Assembly (NCBI RefSeq): GCF_000828655.1
Contig: NZ_AP014509.1
Coordinates: 1,364,001 to 1,428,000 of the forward strand
From: Thermotoga caldifontis AZM44c09
Lineage (GTDB): Bacteria > Thermotogota > Thermotogae > Thermotogales > DSM-5069
Length of the DNA stretch: 64,000 nucleotides
Reading direction: 5' to 3'
Position numbers and translations under genes: made by a program. The notes under the pieces are model-generated. The model saw nothing but the letters and a program-made list of their open reading frames with translations, was not told the origin of the DNA and made no database searches. This document shows, piece by piece, positions 33,487 through 42,555 of the stretch; the stretch's first letter is position 1; each line of letters begins with the position of its first letter.

Positions 33487-35937
33487 TCAGTGGACCAACC
33501 AGGTTCTCACGTGCTCTATCTTCGTCCTTTCGCTCAACGGCCTTTCCGCGAGATCCAGCTCGATGGTCTGGCGAACTGTTTTCATCGAGGGACGAGAACC
33601 GTCTGGGCAGAACAGTCTCAGGATCACGCCCGATTCAGCGGGCTTAAAGGTGGAAACAAAACCTTTCTCGATCTGGATAGCTATCTTCTCTGGAATTTTC
33701 TCGAACCTTCCCTGGACGGCGAACGGAACAATGGTACACTGTCTGGCAGCTTCGTAGATCCTGTCGATACCGTAATCATCGTGGAGCACGATCGAAAAGC
33801 TCACCCTGTGCTCGCCCAATCCTTGTGCGTTCGGTGTTTCGAAGGCGGGCCCCGCGTGACCGGGTCGTGTGATCAGATCGTTCCTCGAAAGCCAACCCAC
33901 ACTCCTGAGGATCGTCAAATGCAAGCCAGACTCGTCCACGAAGACTTCTCTGAGCCCCTTCGGGACGATGGTCAATCTGTACTCCGGCACGCTCACGAAC
34001 CAGTAAGTGGGAAACTGGTTTTCAGGCAGTTCCGCCCAGGAAGAACAATCTTCCTCGAACCTTTCGATCTTCCTCTCAACCGGCCCGAAGTAACCGTCCG
34101 TGATCAATTTGGTCAGACCTTTCAGAGGGAACACGACGCTCAGCCTGTGGTCCTTCGCCGCGTTGGTGAAGTGAACGTCCACATCGACCCTCTTCTCGTC
34201 TCGGTAGAAGGTGTAGACGAACCTGAACGGTATCGTGACGGTCTCTTCAGATCTGCTCCTTCTATCTTCGGCGATCCTGGCAGGAACGTTCATCGAAAAG
34301 GTCGCTTCTATTTTTTTCACGAAGGCTGAATCGAGCAAGGTGCGAACCTTCGCGACACAGTTCCTCGAGTCGTACCTCTCCCGGCACACGTAGCTGTAAT
34401 TGTATTCGTCTCCCACATCTTCAACGTCTTCAACATAGCACAAACCATCGAGCAGTTCTCCACCGTGCTCGACCTTCAGCGTGGCGTTCTCCAGCACCTC
34501 GAAGATGGGTGTGAAACTGCGCGGCTTTTCATCCTTACCTGTAACGAATCTGAACTGTTTGAAAGATAGTCCTTCGAGAGATGTCTTTGCGAAGCATTTA
34601 TACCAGCGACCCTGGCCTGCGAAAACACTGCTGGTCGAACGGTGAGCGTAGAACTCCACGAGCAGGTTCGTATCCATCTCGAAGCGGTCCAGAGGAACCA
34701 GGACAGATTCGACTTCGTTTCCCTCTTCATCTACCAATTTCCACTCACCTTCTGGCAAACGCACGTTCAACTCGATCACACCGTCGTACTGCCTTTCTGC
34801 AGGATTGAAAACTGTGATGCCATGTTTGTCGATCATCCTTCCACAGAGATCGAGCAGTGTCCTTATCAAGAGTGCACGGCCGTGGTTGATGGCCCTCCTC
34901 AATCTGTCCTGAACGTTGCCGTGTACCTCATCGACGCTGCAACCACAGATGCTGTCGTGTGGATGACACTGCAGAATCAGTTTCCAGCCGTACCACAAAC
35001 TTTCCTGTGGCACCGCTTTTCCTTCCAGCTTCGCTACAGCAGTGAGCGGTTCCAGATAGTGCAGATACAGCTTTTCAGCCTCGAACTGTAGAAGTTTTTC
35101 CCAGATCCTCGCCGAAAGCACGTCCTTCAAAATGGGTGCGTGCCTTGGGCTCCTCAGCTCTCCGATCAACTTTTCTTCAGGCTTCTTCAAATGTGAGACG
35201 TATTCCTGGAGCGAAGCGTGAACGAACTCGAACTCTTCGTTGTGGATCTCTTTGAGGATTTTTCCCACATCGCGCCTGGGAATCTCGTGGTCCGTTCCAT
35301 TCATCAAGAGCGGTGGATTCTCAGGATCGAGCTCTGCCAGATTCTTCGCTTCCTTCAGCAGCTGGGATTTGAACCTCTCTTCGTCGTGGTCCCAGTGCGC
35401 CGCGTTGGAGTAACTGTGAACGAGATAGACCGTGTCTATCGATTCGCCTGTCGGTGAACTCCACAGAAAAGTTGTACCTTTCACGTTGTTCACTCCGCGC
35501 CACACTACTGCCCAGTCCATCCCGAGGCCCTTCAGCACCGTGGGGGTGTACGCGTTGTGGCCGAACATGTCTGGCAGGTACGCGATGCTGCTCAGAGGAA
35601 GATCGAACTTCTTCGCAAGCCTCTGACTGTACAGATAGTTCCTTATCAACGATTCGCCGCTTATCAAGAACTCGTCCGGAAGTACGTACCACGGTCCGAC
35701 GGAGATCTTTCCTTCACGGACGAGTTTGAAGAACTCTTCCTTGATCCCGTCGTTCTCGATGAAGTCTTCTATCACGACCGTCTGACCATCCAGATGGAAG
35801 TGCTTGAAAGAATCTTCAGACTTGAAGATGGACATGAGCTCGTTCAGGAGGATCGAAAGCCTCTGCCGGTAGATTTCAAACGTCGTGTACCATTCCCTGT
35901 CCCAGTGCGTGTGCGTCACGACAAAGACTTTTTTCAT
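33487..35937 (-). CDS. GH38 alpha-mannosidase
   Basis: Cytoplasmic retaining alpha-mannosidase of 816 residues. The N-terminal metal site VTHTHWDREWYTTF (residues 7-20), the nucleophile Asp123 in LPDMFGHNAYTP, the third metal-site region LLMNGTDHEIPR and the substrate-site QCHPHDSICGCSVDEVHGN are all in order, followed by the beta-sandwich domains of GH38. No signal peptide. It would release mannose from imported alpha-mannosides. It overlaps the PHP gene by 4 nt (ATGA) and closes the operon that starts with the GntR-LacI regulator. Confidence 0.93.
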   Translation of the reverse strand: MKKVFVVTHTHWDREWYTTFEIYRQRLSILLNELMSIFKSEDSFKHFHLDGQTVVIEDFIENDGIKEEFFKLVREGKISVGPWYVLPDEFLISGESLIRNYLYSQRLAKKFDLPLSSIAYLPDMFGHNAYTPTVLKGLGMDWAVVWRGVNNVKGTTFLWSSPTGESIDTVYLVHSYSNAAHWDHDEERFKSQLLKEAKNLAELDPENPPLLMNGTDHEIPRRDVGKILKEIHNEEFEFVHASLQEYVSHLKKPEEKLIGELRSPRHAPILKDVLSARIWEKLLQFEAEKLYLHYLEPLTAVAKLEGKAVPQESLWYGWKLILQCHPHDSICGCSVDEVHGNVQDRLRRAINHGRALLIRTLLDLCGRMIDKHGITVFNPAERQYDGVIELNVRLPEGEWKLVDEEGNEVESVLVPLDRFEMDTNLLVEFYAHRSTSSVFAGQGRWYKCFAKTSLEGLSFKQFRFVTGKDEKPRSFTPIFEVLENATLKVEHGGELLDGLCYVEDVEDVGDEYNYSYVCRERYDSRNCVAKVRTLLDSAFVKKIEATFSMNVPARIAEDRRSRSEETVTIPFRFVYTFYRDEKRVDVDVHFTNAAKDHRLSVVFPLKGLTKLITDGYFGPVERKIERFEEDCSSWAELPENQFPTYWFVSVPEYRLTIVPKGLREVFVDESGLHLTILRSVGWLSRNDLITRPGHAGPAFETPNAQGLGEHRVSFSIVLHDDYGIDRIYEAARQCTIVPFAVQGRFEKIPEKIAIQIEKGFVSTFKPAESGVILRLFCPDGSRPSMKTVRQTIELDLAERPLSERTKIEHVRTWLVH

Positions 35938-37184
35938 GAAGGATCACCTCGAATCAAGAAGATTGGGTTGACTATCAGGGCGGGTCTAACTTCGCTGTCG
36001 AATCCCATCAGGATCAGCACATCCTCTGGTTCTTCTACATCGATCTTCTTTTCAAAGCTTCCACACACATCGAATCGCTGTACTTCTCTCTTTCTCACAA
36101 CGAGCAAGCTCAGTCTGGGCAGGTTTTCCACCCTCAACACTACTGATCCTCTATGGAAAACCGTATCACCGACACTCTTTCCGGAGACATCTATCTTTAT
36201 CTCTCCAACAGAGGACAGGTACACTCTGCCAGACTTGATCGCCCACAGGATCTCCGAAAGTTCCATCCCCCTCGCCGAAACGTAATTCGACATCCAGTCG
36301 GATTCGTCCCGTTTGTGAAGATCCCTTCCTGCCGTAGCCGTTATTCTTTTCCCGCTCCTCACCGCCTTCAGCCAATTTCCAACCGCCTCGTAGTTGAGTT
36401 CAACTCTGGACAGGTCCGCGTTCCAAACTTCTACGAAGTCCAAACTGAAGGGATCAAACGCGTATGTCCATTTGCATCCCACACACACGGGGTCTCCCAT
36501 CGCAAACGGATGAGCCACACCAACGAGAGCTCCCTGACCGTGTACCTCACGAACGATCGTAGAAAAATCTTTTTCCTGACCCTCTTCGTCTTTCCAGTCC
36601 ACGAAGGTTTTTGCACCCAAAACGAGCGCGTGGCCTTTGAAGGTGTTCAATTCCTGACCCGGGAAACCTACAGCTCCAGCCACACTGCCCAGTTCTCGCC
36701 AGCCCGAGACGTTGCTGTGGTCGGTTAGAAAAAAGAAATCGAAACCCTTCTTCTTCAAAAATGTCGAAAGTTCTTCCACACTGAGCAATCCATCGCTGTG
36801 TCGTGAATGCGTGTGGAGTTCACCTTTGAATGTGTGGAACTCCTCGTTCCCTTCGACCACGATCTCGAGTTTGTAACGAACATCGCAGAAAAGTTGATGG
36901 TTCTCGAAAAACACCGTCCACTTTCCAGGAAGGGGTTTACCTCTGACGGCGGCTTCACTTGCATCCAGGCCTACGACGAAGTTTTTCGTACCTCTGTCGT
37001 ACCTACCCATGAACCTTCCGAGCGAGTCGTGAAAGAGAAGATTCACATGGTTCTGGAGCGGACCAATAGACGTGGGGGAATATTCAAAACGTACGATGAG
37101 TTCACTTGCATTAGTGGGCACGTCGAAGATGATCTTTTTCACTGTTTTGCTTTCGCAGAGTTCTATTTTTCCTTCGAAGATCAC
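35934..37184 (-). CDS. PHP-domain metal-dependent phosphoesterase (CehA/COG0613-like)
   Basis: About 416 residues. An N-terminal beta-rich domain of ~110 residues precedes a PHP domain with metal ligands in GELHTHSRHSDG (near residue 120), FLTDHSNVSGW, GQELNT, AHPFAMG and the C-terminal GRDLHK. This matches the CehA/McbA-like subgroup of PHP proteins, which include phosphoesterases and carbamate esterases. Its position between a CUT1 ATPase and an alpha-mannosidase suggests hydrolysis of a phosphodiester on a mannosyl compound, but this is a guess. GTG start overlaps the ATPase stop as GTGA, with AGGAGAGAT upstream. Confidence 0.8.
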   Translation of the reverse strand: MIFEGKIELCESKTVKKIIFDVPTNASELIVRFEYSPTSIGPLQNHVNLLFHDSLGRFMGRYDRGTKNFVVGLDASEAAVRGKPLPGKWTVFFENHQLFCDVRYKLEIVVEGNEEFHTFKGELHTHSRHSDGLLSVEELSTFLKKKGFDFFFLTDHSNVSGWRELGSVAGAVGFPGQELNTFKGHALVLGAKTFVDWKDEEGQEKDFSTIVREVHGQGALVGVAHPFAMGDPVCVGCKWTYAFDPFSLDFVEVWNADLSRVELNYEAVGNWLKAVRSGKRITATAGRDLHKRDESDWMSNYVSARGMELSEILWAIKSGRVYLSSVGEIKIDVSGKSVGDTVFHRGSVVLRVENLPRLSLLVVRKREVQRFDVCGSFEKKIDVEEPEDVLILMGFDSEVRPALIVNPIFLIRGDPS

Positions 37185-38254
37185 AGTTCATCTCTCCTAA
37201 GTATCCGCACACCGTTCTCATCGAACACGTGCAACTTATCTTTCCTCAGCCTCAGGAATACTTTATCACCAGTCTTATAGGGTACATCTTCGAAAACCAA
37301 AACTTTCACGGAACAGCTGTTTATCTTCACTGTCACGATCGTTTCAAAACCGAGTGGCTCGACCACGTACACTTCACCGGCAATCTCTCCGTTCTTTGCA
37401 TCCAAAAGTACGTTCTCAGGTCTTATGCCTATGAATCCCTTCCCTCTCGGAAACGCGACCAGGGATAGTTCCGAAAGGTCGATCCTTCGGCCCTCCAGAA
37501 CACACGTTGAACCATCGAAGTAACATTCAATGATGTTCATCGGTGGATTACCAATAAAAGATGCCACGAAAGTGTTGATCGGTTTATCGTAAATCTCTCT
37601 CGGTGTACCTACTTGCAGCACACGGCCTTGGTTCATCACAGCTATTTTCGTTGAGAGTGCCATCGCTTCGGACTGATCGTGCGTCACGTAAACAACGCTC
37701 GTTCCAAGTTCCATACTCAATCTCTTGAGAAAACTCCTCGCTTCTATTCTCAGCTTTGCGTCGAGGTTACTCAAAGGTTCGTCGAGGAGAAAAACGTTGG
37801 GCGTCTGAATCACCGCCCGTGCCAGCGCTACTCTCTGTTGCTGACCCCCACTGATCTGTTGAGGGTATCTGTCGAGCAGTTCAGAGATCTGCAGGCTCTC
37901 CGCGACGAAGGCGACTTTCTTTCTGACTTCGTCCTTGGGAATCTTTCTCACAACGAGAGGATAAGCGATGTTTTCCCTCACCGTCATGTGAGGATAGAGC
38001 GCATAATTCTGAAAGACCATCGCCACGTTTCTGTGCTTTGGAAGCTCCATCGTCACGTCCCTACCGGCGATGTATATTCGCCCCTCGTCTGGAAACTCGA
38101 GGCCTGCGATCAACCTGAGAGTCGTCGTCTTACCGCAACCGGATGGACCGAGCAGCGTGAAAAAGTCTTGCTTTTCTATCTGTAAGCTCACACTCTGTAC
38201 GGCAACGACATTCGAAAATCGCTTCGTTACATTCTCCAGCACGATCCAGGACAA
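37181..38254 (-). CDS. Sugar ABC transporter ATP-binding protein (CUT1, UgpC/MalK-like)
   Basis: ATPase of the CUT1 importer at 37181-41333, about 357 residues. Walker A GPSGCGKTT, signature ISGGQQQRVALARA, Walker B FLLDEPLSNLDA and VYVTHDQSEAMAL are present, then an OB/TOBE regulatory domain (GFIGIRPENVLLDAKNGEIA). The open frame extends to 38314 over the permease gene; TTG 38254 is preferred since GGAGGGA lies seven bases upstream. Having a dedicated ATPase within the operon is less common than shared MsmK/UgpC types. Confidence 0.88.
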   Translation of the reverse strand: MSWIVLENVTKRFSNVVAVQSVSLQIEKQDFFTLLGPSGCGKTTTLRLIAGLEFPDEGRIYIAGRDVTMELPKHRNVAMVFQNYALYPHMTVRENIAYPLVVRKIPKDEVRKKVAFVAESLQISELLDRYPQQISGGQQQRVALARAVIQTPNVFLLDEPLSNLDAKLRIEARSFLKRLSMELGTSVVYVTHDQSEAMALSTKIAVMNQGRVLQVGTPREIYDKPINTFVASFIGNPPMNIIECYFDGSTCVLEGRRIDLSELSLVAFPRGKGFIGIRPENVLLDAKNGEIAGEVYVVEPLGFETIVTVKINSCSVKVLVFEDVPYKTGDKVFLRLRKDKLHVFDENGVRILRRDEL

Positions 38255-38267
38255 GACTCTTCCCTCC

Positions 38268-39089
38268 TCAACCTTTGATGCCGCCGTAAAAGGAAAAACC
38301 GAACTTTCTCTCAATCAGCACGTATGTGAATATCACTGGTAACGTGTAAAGGAGCGAGTACGCTGATATCATCCCGATGTCCGGGACACCCACTTCGCTG
38401 AAGAAGGTGTATATCGCCACAGAAACGGGATATTTACTCGCGGACCTCAACAGGACAAAGGGTATGAGGAAGTTGCTCCACGATTGCGCGAACACGAGCA
38501 TTGCGATGACTATTATGCCCTTGCTCGATAGCGGCAAGAAAATGCGGAACATCACCTGCATGGGAGAACTGCCATCGACGAGAGCAGCCTCTTCGTAAGT
38601 TCTCGGAATCGAGTCGAAGAAGTCCTTCAAGATGAACAACGCCGTCGGCATGATGCCCCCGGAAAGCGTGAGAATCACGCCGAGCTCTTTGTTAACAAGG
38701 CCGAGTCTGAGATTCAGCACGAATATGGGAACCATCGCAGCCGCACCGCTGACCACGCTCGAAAAAAGCACCAGTACATACAAAAGGACGTTTCTTCCCC
38801 TGAAATCGTGCCTGGAAAACACGTAAGCTGCGAACAGAGCACACGTTGTCACAAGAGCGACCACTGACACCGAAATGACCAAGCTGTTGCGGAAGGCGAT
38901 GATCGCTGTCCTGTTTTGAAAGACTCTCACAAAATTGTTCAGTGTGAACCCATCGAAAGAAATGAAGAGAGAAGGTCTGACGGAAAAGGGCGTTACGAAA
39001 AGCCAGACGATCGGAGAAATGAAGAAAGCAAGTATAGGAGCAAGCAATATGTAGGAAACGATTCTACTGAACCTTCGAGGATCTTTCAT
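38268..39089 (-). CDS. Sugar ABC transporter permease (CUT1, MalG-like)
   Basis: Second membrane subunit of the CUT1 importer, about 273 residues with six hydrophobic helices and EAA loop EEAALVDGSSPMQVMFRIFLP. The longer frame upstream to 39617 is a shadow of the other permease. ATG 39089 overlaps that gene's TGA (ATGA) and has AAGGAGG upstream, so the start is secure. C-terminus FGFSFYGGIKG is typical of MalG-type proteins. Confidence 0.89.
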   Translation of the reverse strand: MKDPRRFSRIVSYILLAPILAFFISPIVWLFVTPFSVRPSLFISFDGFTLNNFVRVFQNRTAIIAFRNSLVISVSVVALVTTCALFAAYVFSRHDFRGRNVLLYVLVLFSSVVSGAAAMVPIFVLNLRLGLVNKELGVILTLSGGIMPTALFILKDFFDSIPRTYEEAALVDGSSPMQVMFRIFLPLSSKGIIVIAMLVFAQSWSNFLIPFVLLRSASKYPVSVAIYTFFSEVGVPDIGMISAYSLLYTLPVIFTYVLIERKFGFSFYGGIKG

Positions 39090-39961
39090 GCCTTTTTCCT
39101 CCTTGAAAGACTCAGATAAAACATGGCGAGCGCGAAGTTGATCAGAAGCGCAATGGTTGCGATCGATGCACCATAACCCAGCTTGAAGTACCTGAAGGCG
39201 GTTCTGTAGATGTATATCGACAGAAGTTCTGTTCTGAACGACGGCCCCCCGCCCGTGAGCAAGTAGGGAGTGAACACGTTGAAGGTCCAGAGGGTGATGA
39301 GAATCAGATCTGTCAGGGTGTATGACTTTATGTTGGGGAATATGATGTCTTTGAACTTTCTCCAAGCAGAAACACCAATGACGTCGGCCGTTTCGAGATA
39401 AGACGGAGGAATCGTTTCCAACGCAGCTGAAAACAAGAGCATCGAATAGGCCGTACCACGCCAAATGTTGAAAGTGATGATGGTGGGCAACGGATACTCG
39501 TAAAACCAGTTCACCTTTCTCAAACCCAGAACAGAGAGCAGCATGTTCAGTGTCCCATAATCTTTGTCGAGGAAAGCGATCCAGAGGTACGCCACCACGA
39601 CCTCGGGAATGATCCACGCCAGAATCACAACGCTTTGAACGAAACTTCTGAGTTTCCTTTTTCTGTAAGTCAACAGTGCGAGCGAAAGTCCGAGCCCTGC
39701 TTGACCAACGATCGCGGACCCAAGAACGAAAAGCAAGGTCACTCGCAGCGCGTTGTAGAAAAATCTATCGCTCAGAACCTTCGCGTAATTTTCAAAACCA
39801 ACGAAATCAGGATTTCGTGCCTTTGCCCCGGTGAGTGTTTCGTTCGTCATGCCGATTTTCAAGACCCAGAGACCTGGCAGGATGAGAAAAATAAAGATCA
39901 GTGCGAGGGCAGGTATCAACAGAAGGACAACGACTTTCTTCCCCATCAACGATTTTCTCAC
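39086..39961 (-). CDS. Sugar ABC transporter permease (CUT1, MalF/UgpA-like)
   Basis: First membrane subunit of the CUT1 importer, about 291 residues, with six hydrophobic helices and EAA loop ETADVIGVSAWRKFKDIIFP. The frame opens at 39988 within the hairpin that follows the receptor gene. GTG 39961 (VRKSLMGKK) is preferred because GAGGTG lies six bases before it. Coupled to the next permease by a 4-nt overlap. Confidence 0.88.
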   Translation of the reverse strand: MRKSLMGKKVVVLLLIPALALIFIFLILPGLWVLKIGMTNETLTGAKARNPDFVGFENYAKVLSDRFFYNALRVTLLFVLGSAIVGQAGLGLSLALLTYRKRKLRSFVQSVVILAWIIPEVVVAYLWIAFLDKDYGTLNMLLSVLGLRKVNWFYEYPLPTIITFNIWRGTAYSMLLFSAALETIPPSYLETADVIGVSAWRKFKDIIFPNIKSYTLTDLILITLWTFNVFTPYLLTGGGPSFRTELLSIYIYRTAFRYFKLGYGASIATIALLINFALAMFYLSLSRRKKA

Positions 39962-39976
39962 TCGATCCACCTCGAA

Positions 39977-39999
39977 AAGGGCGGGCAATGCCCGCCCTT
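39977..39999 (-). terminator. Stem-loop attenuator after CUT1 binding-protein gene
   Basis: Perfect 10-bp stem AAGGGCGGGC / GCCCGCCCTT with a 3-nt loop, 9 nt after the receptor stop codon. The minus-strand tail is CTTTTCG, a short U-tract, so partial termination is likely. Confidence 0.7.
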
Positions 40000-40007
40000 C
40001 GTCTTCC

Positions 40008-41333
40008 TCACGGTTTCTCTATGACATTTTCTTTCCCAACGATCCTCGTGACCTCTTTTGCAAATTCCTCGATGGCTTTATCAACGCTCATCTGACCCGT
40101 GACGACTCTCTCAGTCAGAAGCTGAGCCTGGAAGGAAATCTCAGGATAAACGGGGAACGCCGGTCTGAACGTTGTGTACTTGACCAGTGCACGGCTCGTC
40201 TCCGCAATGAATTTATCCTTGTTCACAGTCCAGCAGGAATCTGCGAGATCGGATCTCGGAGACACGAAAGGTTTCATTTCGAAGTAAGACAGCTGTGGCT
40301 CGATGTAAAGTAATCTCTTCAGCACTTCCGCAACCAGTTTTGGATTCTTGCAGTTGATGTTAACAGCAAAACCCGTACCGCCAGAGATAGAAACAAACTC
40401 CGGATCACCCGGCTTACCGCGGCCTGGCATCGCAGCCCATCCGATGCGCTCATCCCTATCTGGGAAGCCCCAGGACGGGTTGTTGGGATTCAACACGGAC
40501 GTGTAGAACCAGGTTCCTTCAACATACATGGCGATCTTTTCCTGCCTGAACAGTTCAAACGTTTTCTCTCTCGCGCCGGCCGAAACTTGCAGAGCCGCAT
40601 CCCCAAGCTTCTCGTCAACGTAGATCCGCTTGTAAAAGTTAAGGGTGTCACGCAAAGCGCTACTCTTGATGATCCACTTTCCGGTTTCCCAGTCGTACAG
40701 GTTGCCACCCGCACCGAGCAGGACCATGAAGAAACCCTGCATTGTCGTTGCTTCACCCATTTCTGTACCTGCGTTCAGCTGGATCGGTATCACACCGGGC
40801 AATTTTTCCTTGATGATCCTCGCCGTTTTGATGATGTCTTCCCAGCTCCTGGGCTGCCATGGTATGGGTATTCCAGCCTTCTTGAACAACTCCTTGTTGT
40901 AGTAGATCATCCTCACATCAGTGCTTGCGGGTATCAGATACGTTTTACCTTTGTAGCTTCCCATCGCTTTCATGGAGTCATAGTAGTACTTCCACGCCGG
41001 TATCTCGGCGAGGATGTCATCGATGGGTCTCAGATATCCCGCCTCAACGAATTCCGGGACCCAGAAACCATCGATCCAGAGTATGTCCGCTCCACCGCCA
41101 CCTTTGATGTCGAGGACGATCCTTGCTTTGAAGTCTTCATCCTTTATACCGGTCTGAATCAGTTCGATGTCTATTCCGAGTTCTTTCTCGATCTCTGGTA
41201 TGTACTTTTCGAACCAGTCAACCACCTGGGTGTTTTTTCCACCCTTGATCGCGTTGGCGATGATTGTTACCTTCTCACCAAAGATGAAAGCAGCCATGGC
41301 TAACACGAGGACCAGCACCAGCAACCTCTTCAT
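40008..41333 (-). CDS. Sugar ABC transporter substrate-binding protein (CUT1, family 1)
   Basis: Extracytoplasmic receptor of 441 residues with a signal peptide (MKRLLVLVLVLAMAAFIFG) and a family 1 fold: DILWIDGFWVPEFVEAG, VRMIYYNKELFKKAGI, PRSWEDIIKTARI and SISGGTGFAVN are typical of oligosaccharide receptors. Operon partners GH38 alpha-mannosidase and a PHP protein suggest an alpha-mannoside or phosphorylated mannoside ligand (inference). ATG 41333 follows the regulator gene after 12 nt, with GAGGGGGTG upstream. Confidence 0.88.
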   Translation of the reverse strand: MKRLLVLVLVLAMAAFIFGEKVTIIANAIKGGKNTQVVDWFEKYIPEIEKELGIDIELIQTGIKDEDFKARIVLDIKGGGGADILWIDGFWVPEFVEAGYLRPIDDILAEIPAWKYYYDSMKAMGSYKGKTYLIPASTDVRMIYYNKELFKKAGIPIPWQPRSWEDIIKTARIIKEKLPGVIPIQLNAGTEMGEATTMQGFFMVLLGAGGNLYDWETGKWIIKSSALRDTLNFYKRIYVDEKLGDAALQVSAGAREKTFELFRQEKIAMYVEGTWFYTSVLNPNNPSWGFPDRDERIGWAAMPGRGKPGDPEFVSISGGTGFAVNINCKNPKLVAEVLKRLLYIEPQLSYFEMKPFVSPRSDLADSCWTVNKDKFIAETSRALVKYTTFRPAFPVYPEISFQAQLLTERVVTGQMSVDKAIEEFAKEVTRIVGKENVIEKP

Positions 41334-41345
41334 AAAAACACCCCC

Positions 41346-42416
41346 TCACGAATGCGGGTGTTCCATGCACCCGCAAGAATTTCTCACAACCAGTTTCGTC
41401 GGAACATAATGTTTCTTGATCGGAACGTCTCCCCAGCTCAACAGTGAGAGCAGTATCGCCGCAGCCTTTTCCCCCATCCGTTCGGGGTATTGTCTGACAG
41501 TCGTTAGACTTGGGCGCACGAAATCGCTGAAGAGTAGGTCGTCGAACCCTACCACAGCGATATCTTTCGGAACATTCATTCCAAGCATCTGTAGTCCAGA
41601 TATGACCTCGACGGCCAGAAGATCTGTACACGCAAAAACGGCGTCAAAACTCTTCAGCGCCTTGCATTGTTCTCTTACGCTACCTCTGCGTACTTCGATC
41701 AGTGTCAGGCTCGCGTTCGATTCGCTACAAGCTAAACTGGCTCCGCGAAATCTGTCTCTTACACTACTCACTTTCGTCGTCTCCCACGTGACGAAAGCTA
41801 TCTTTTTACACCCGTGCACCTCGATCAAGTGTTTCGTAACATCGTAAGCCCCTTTCTGGTTGTCCGATTCGACCGAATATCCATCTAATCCCTCCACCGT
41901 CCTGTCTACGAAGACAATCGGTCGGCGTTCTGTGAGAAGCTGCTTGATTAGCTCGTTCTGCGACATGCTCAGGTGTGGAAACACTATGAAACCGGACACG
42001 TTCAGTTCCAGGAATTTTTTAAACTTCTCCCACTCCGAAGAGCTGTTTTCGTCTGCGAACTGAACCACGGCGTGGAAACCCAGGCTCGAGATGTGTTGTT
42101 CGATGCCTTTGAGTATCCCAATACTCAGAAGATCAGAGGCCGAACTGAGAAAAACACCGATCAGGTTCGATGTCTGTCCCATCTCTTCCTTCTTCTTCAC
42201 GAAGCTTCCTATACCTTGCAACCTGTAAAGATAACCCTCTATCACCAGCTCGTCTATGGCTTTTCTGACCGTAATTCTGCTCACCTGAAACATGTCCATT
42301 AACTCTTTTTCAGACGGGATCCTGTCGTCTGGCATCAACTCTCCTGTCTTTATTTTGTTCAGCAGGTACTCCTTTACCACCCTGTACATGGGTTTCTGTC
42401 TGGCGGCACTCATCAT
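41346..42416 (-). CDS. GntR-LacI hybrid transcriptional repressor (AraR-like architecture)
   Basis: About 356 residues: an N-terminal GntR winged helix (YRVVKEYLLNKIKTGELMPD, RIPSEKELMDMFQVSRITVRKAIDEL, split by the usual wing) joined to a C-terminal LacI/periplasmic-binding effector domain (LIGVFLSSASDLLSIGILKG, VFVDRTVEGLDGYSVESDN, VVGFDDLLFSDFVRPSLTTVRQ). This is the AraR layout, in which a sugar releases the DNA-bound dimer. It heads the CUT1/PHP/GH38 operon and its own promoter carries a palindrome. ATG 42416 has no ribosome-binding site; the promoter places the mRNA start at or next to the AUG. Confidence 0.9.
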   Translation of the reverse strand: MMSAARQKPMYRVVKEYLLNKIKTGELMPDDRIPSEKELMDMFQVSRITVRKAIDELVIEGYLYRLQGIGSFVKKKEEMGQTSNLIGVFLSSASDLLSIGILKGIEQHISSLGFHAVVQFADENSSSEWEKFKKFLELNVSGFIVFPHLSMSQNELIKQLLTERRPIVFVDRTVEGLDGYSVESDNQKGAYDVTKHLIEVHGCKKIAFVTWETTKVSSVRDRFRGASLACSESNASLTLIEVRRGSVREQCKALKSFDAVFACTDLLAVEVISGLQMLGMNVPKDIAVVGFDDLLFSDFVRPSLTTVRQYPERMGEKAAAILLSLLSWGDVPIKKHYVPTKLVVRNSCGCMEHPHS

Positions 42417-42450
42417 GACATATCATATCATGTTATTGCAAAAGTGTCAA
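42414..42450 (-). promoter_or_regulatory. Consensus promoter with operator palindrome, leaderless start
   Basis: TTGACA (42450-42445), 17-bp spacer, TATGAT (42427-42422). The ATG at 42416 is 5 bases beyond the -10, so transcription would begin on the start codon. A palindrome CATGA-N9-TCATG (42414-42432) covers the -10 and the AUG and is the likely autoregulatory operator. Confidence 0.8.
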
Positions 42451-42555
42451 CTATTTCGTCAAATATGTTCCACGTACGCTAAGATCGTGTTTCTCACGTC
42501 GTCGAAATGAGGCGGGCAAAAAGCGGCGCTCAGTTTGTCAAATTCCACCAGTACG

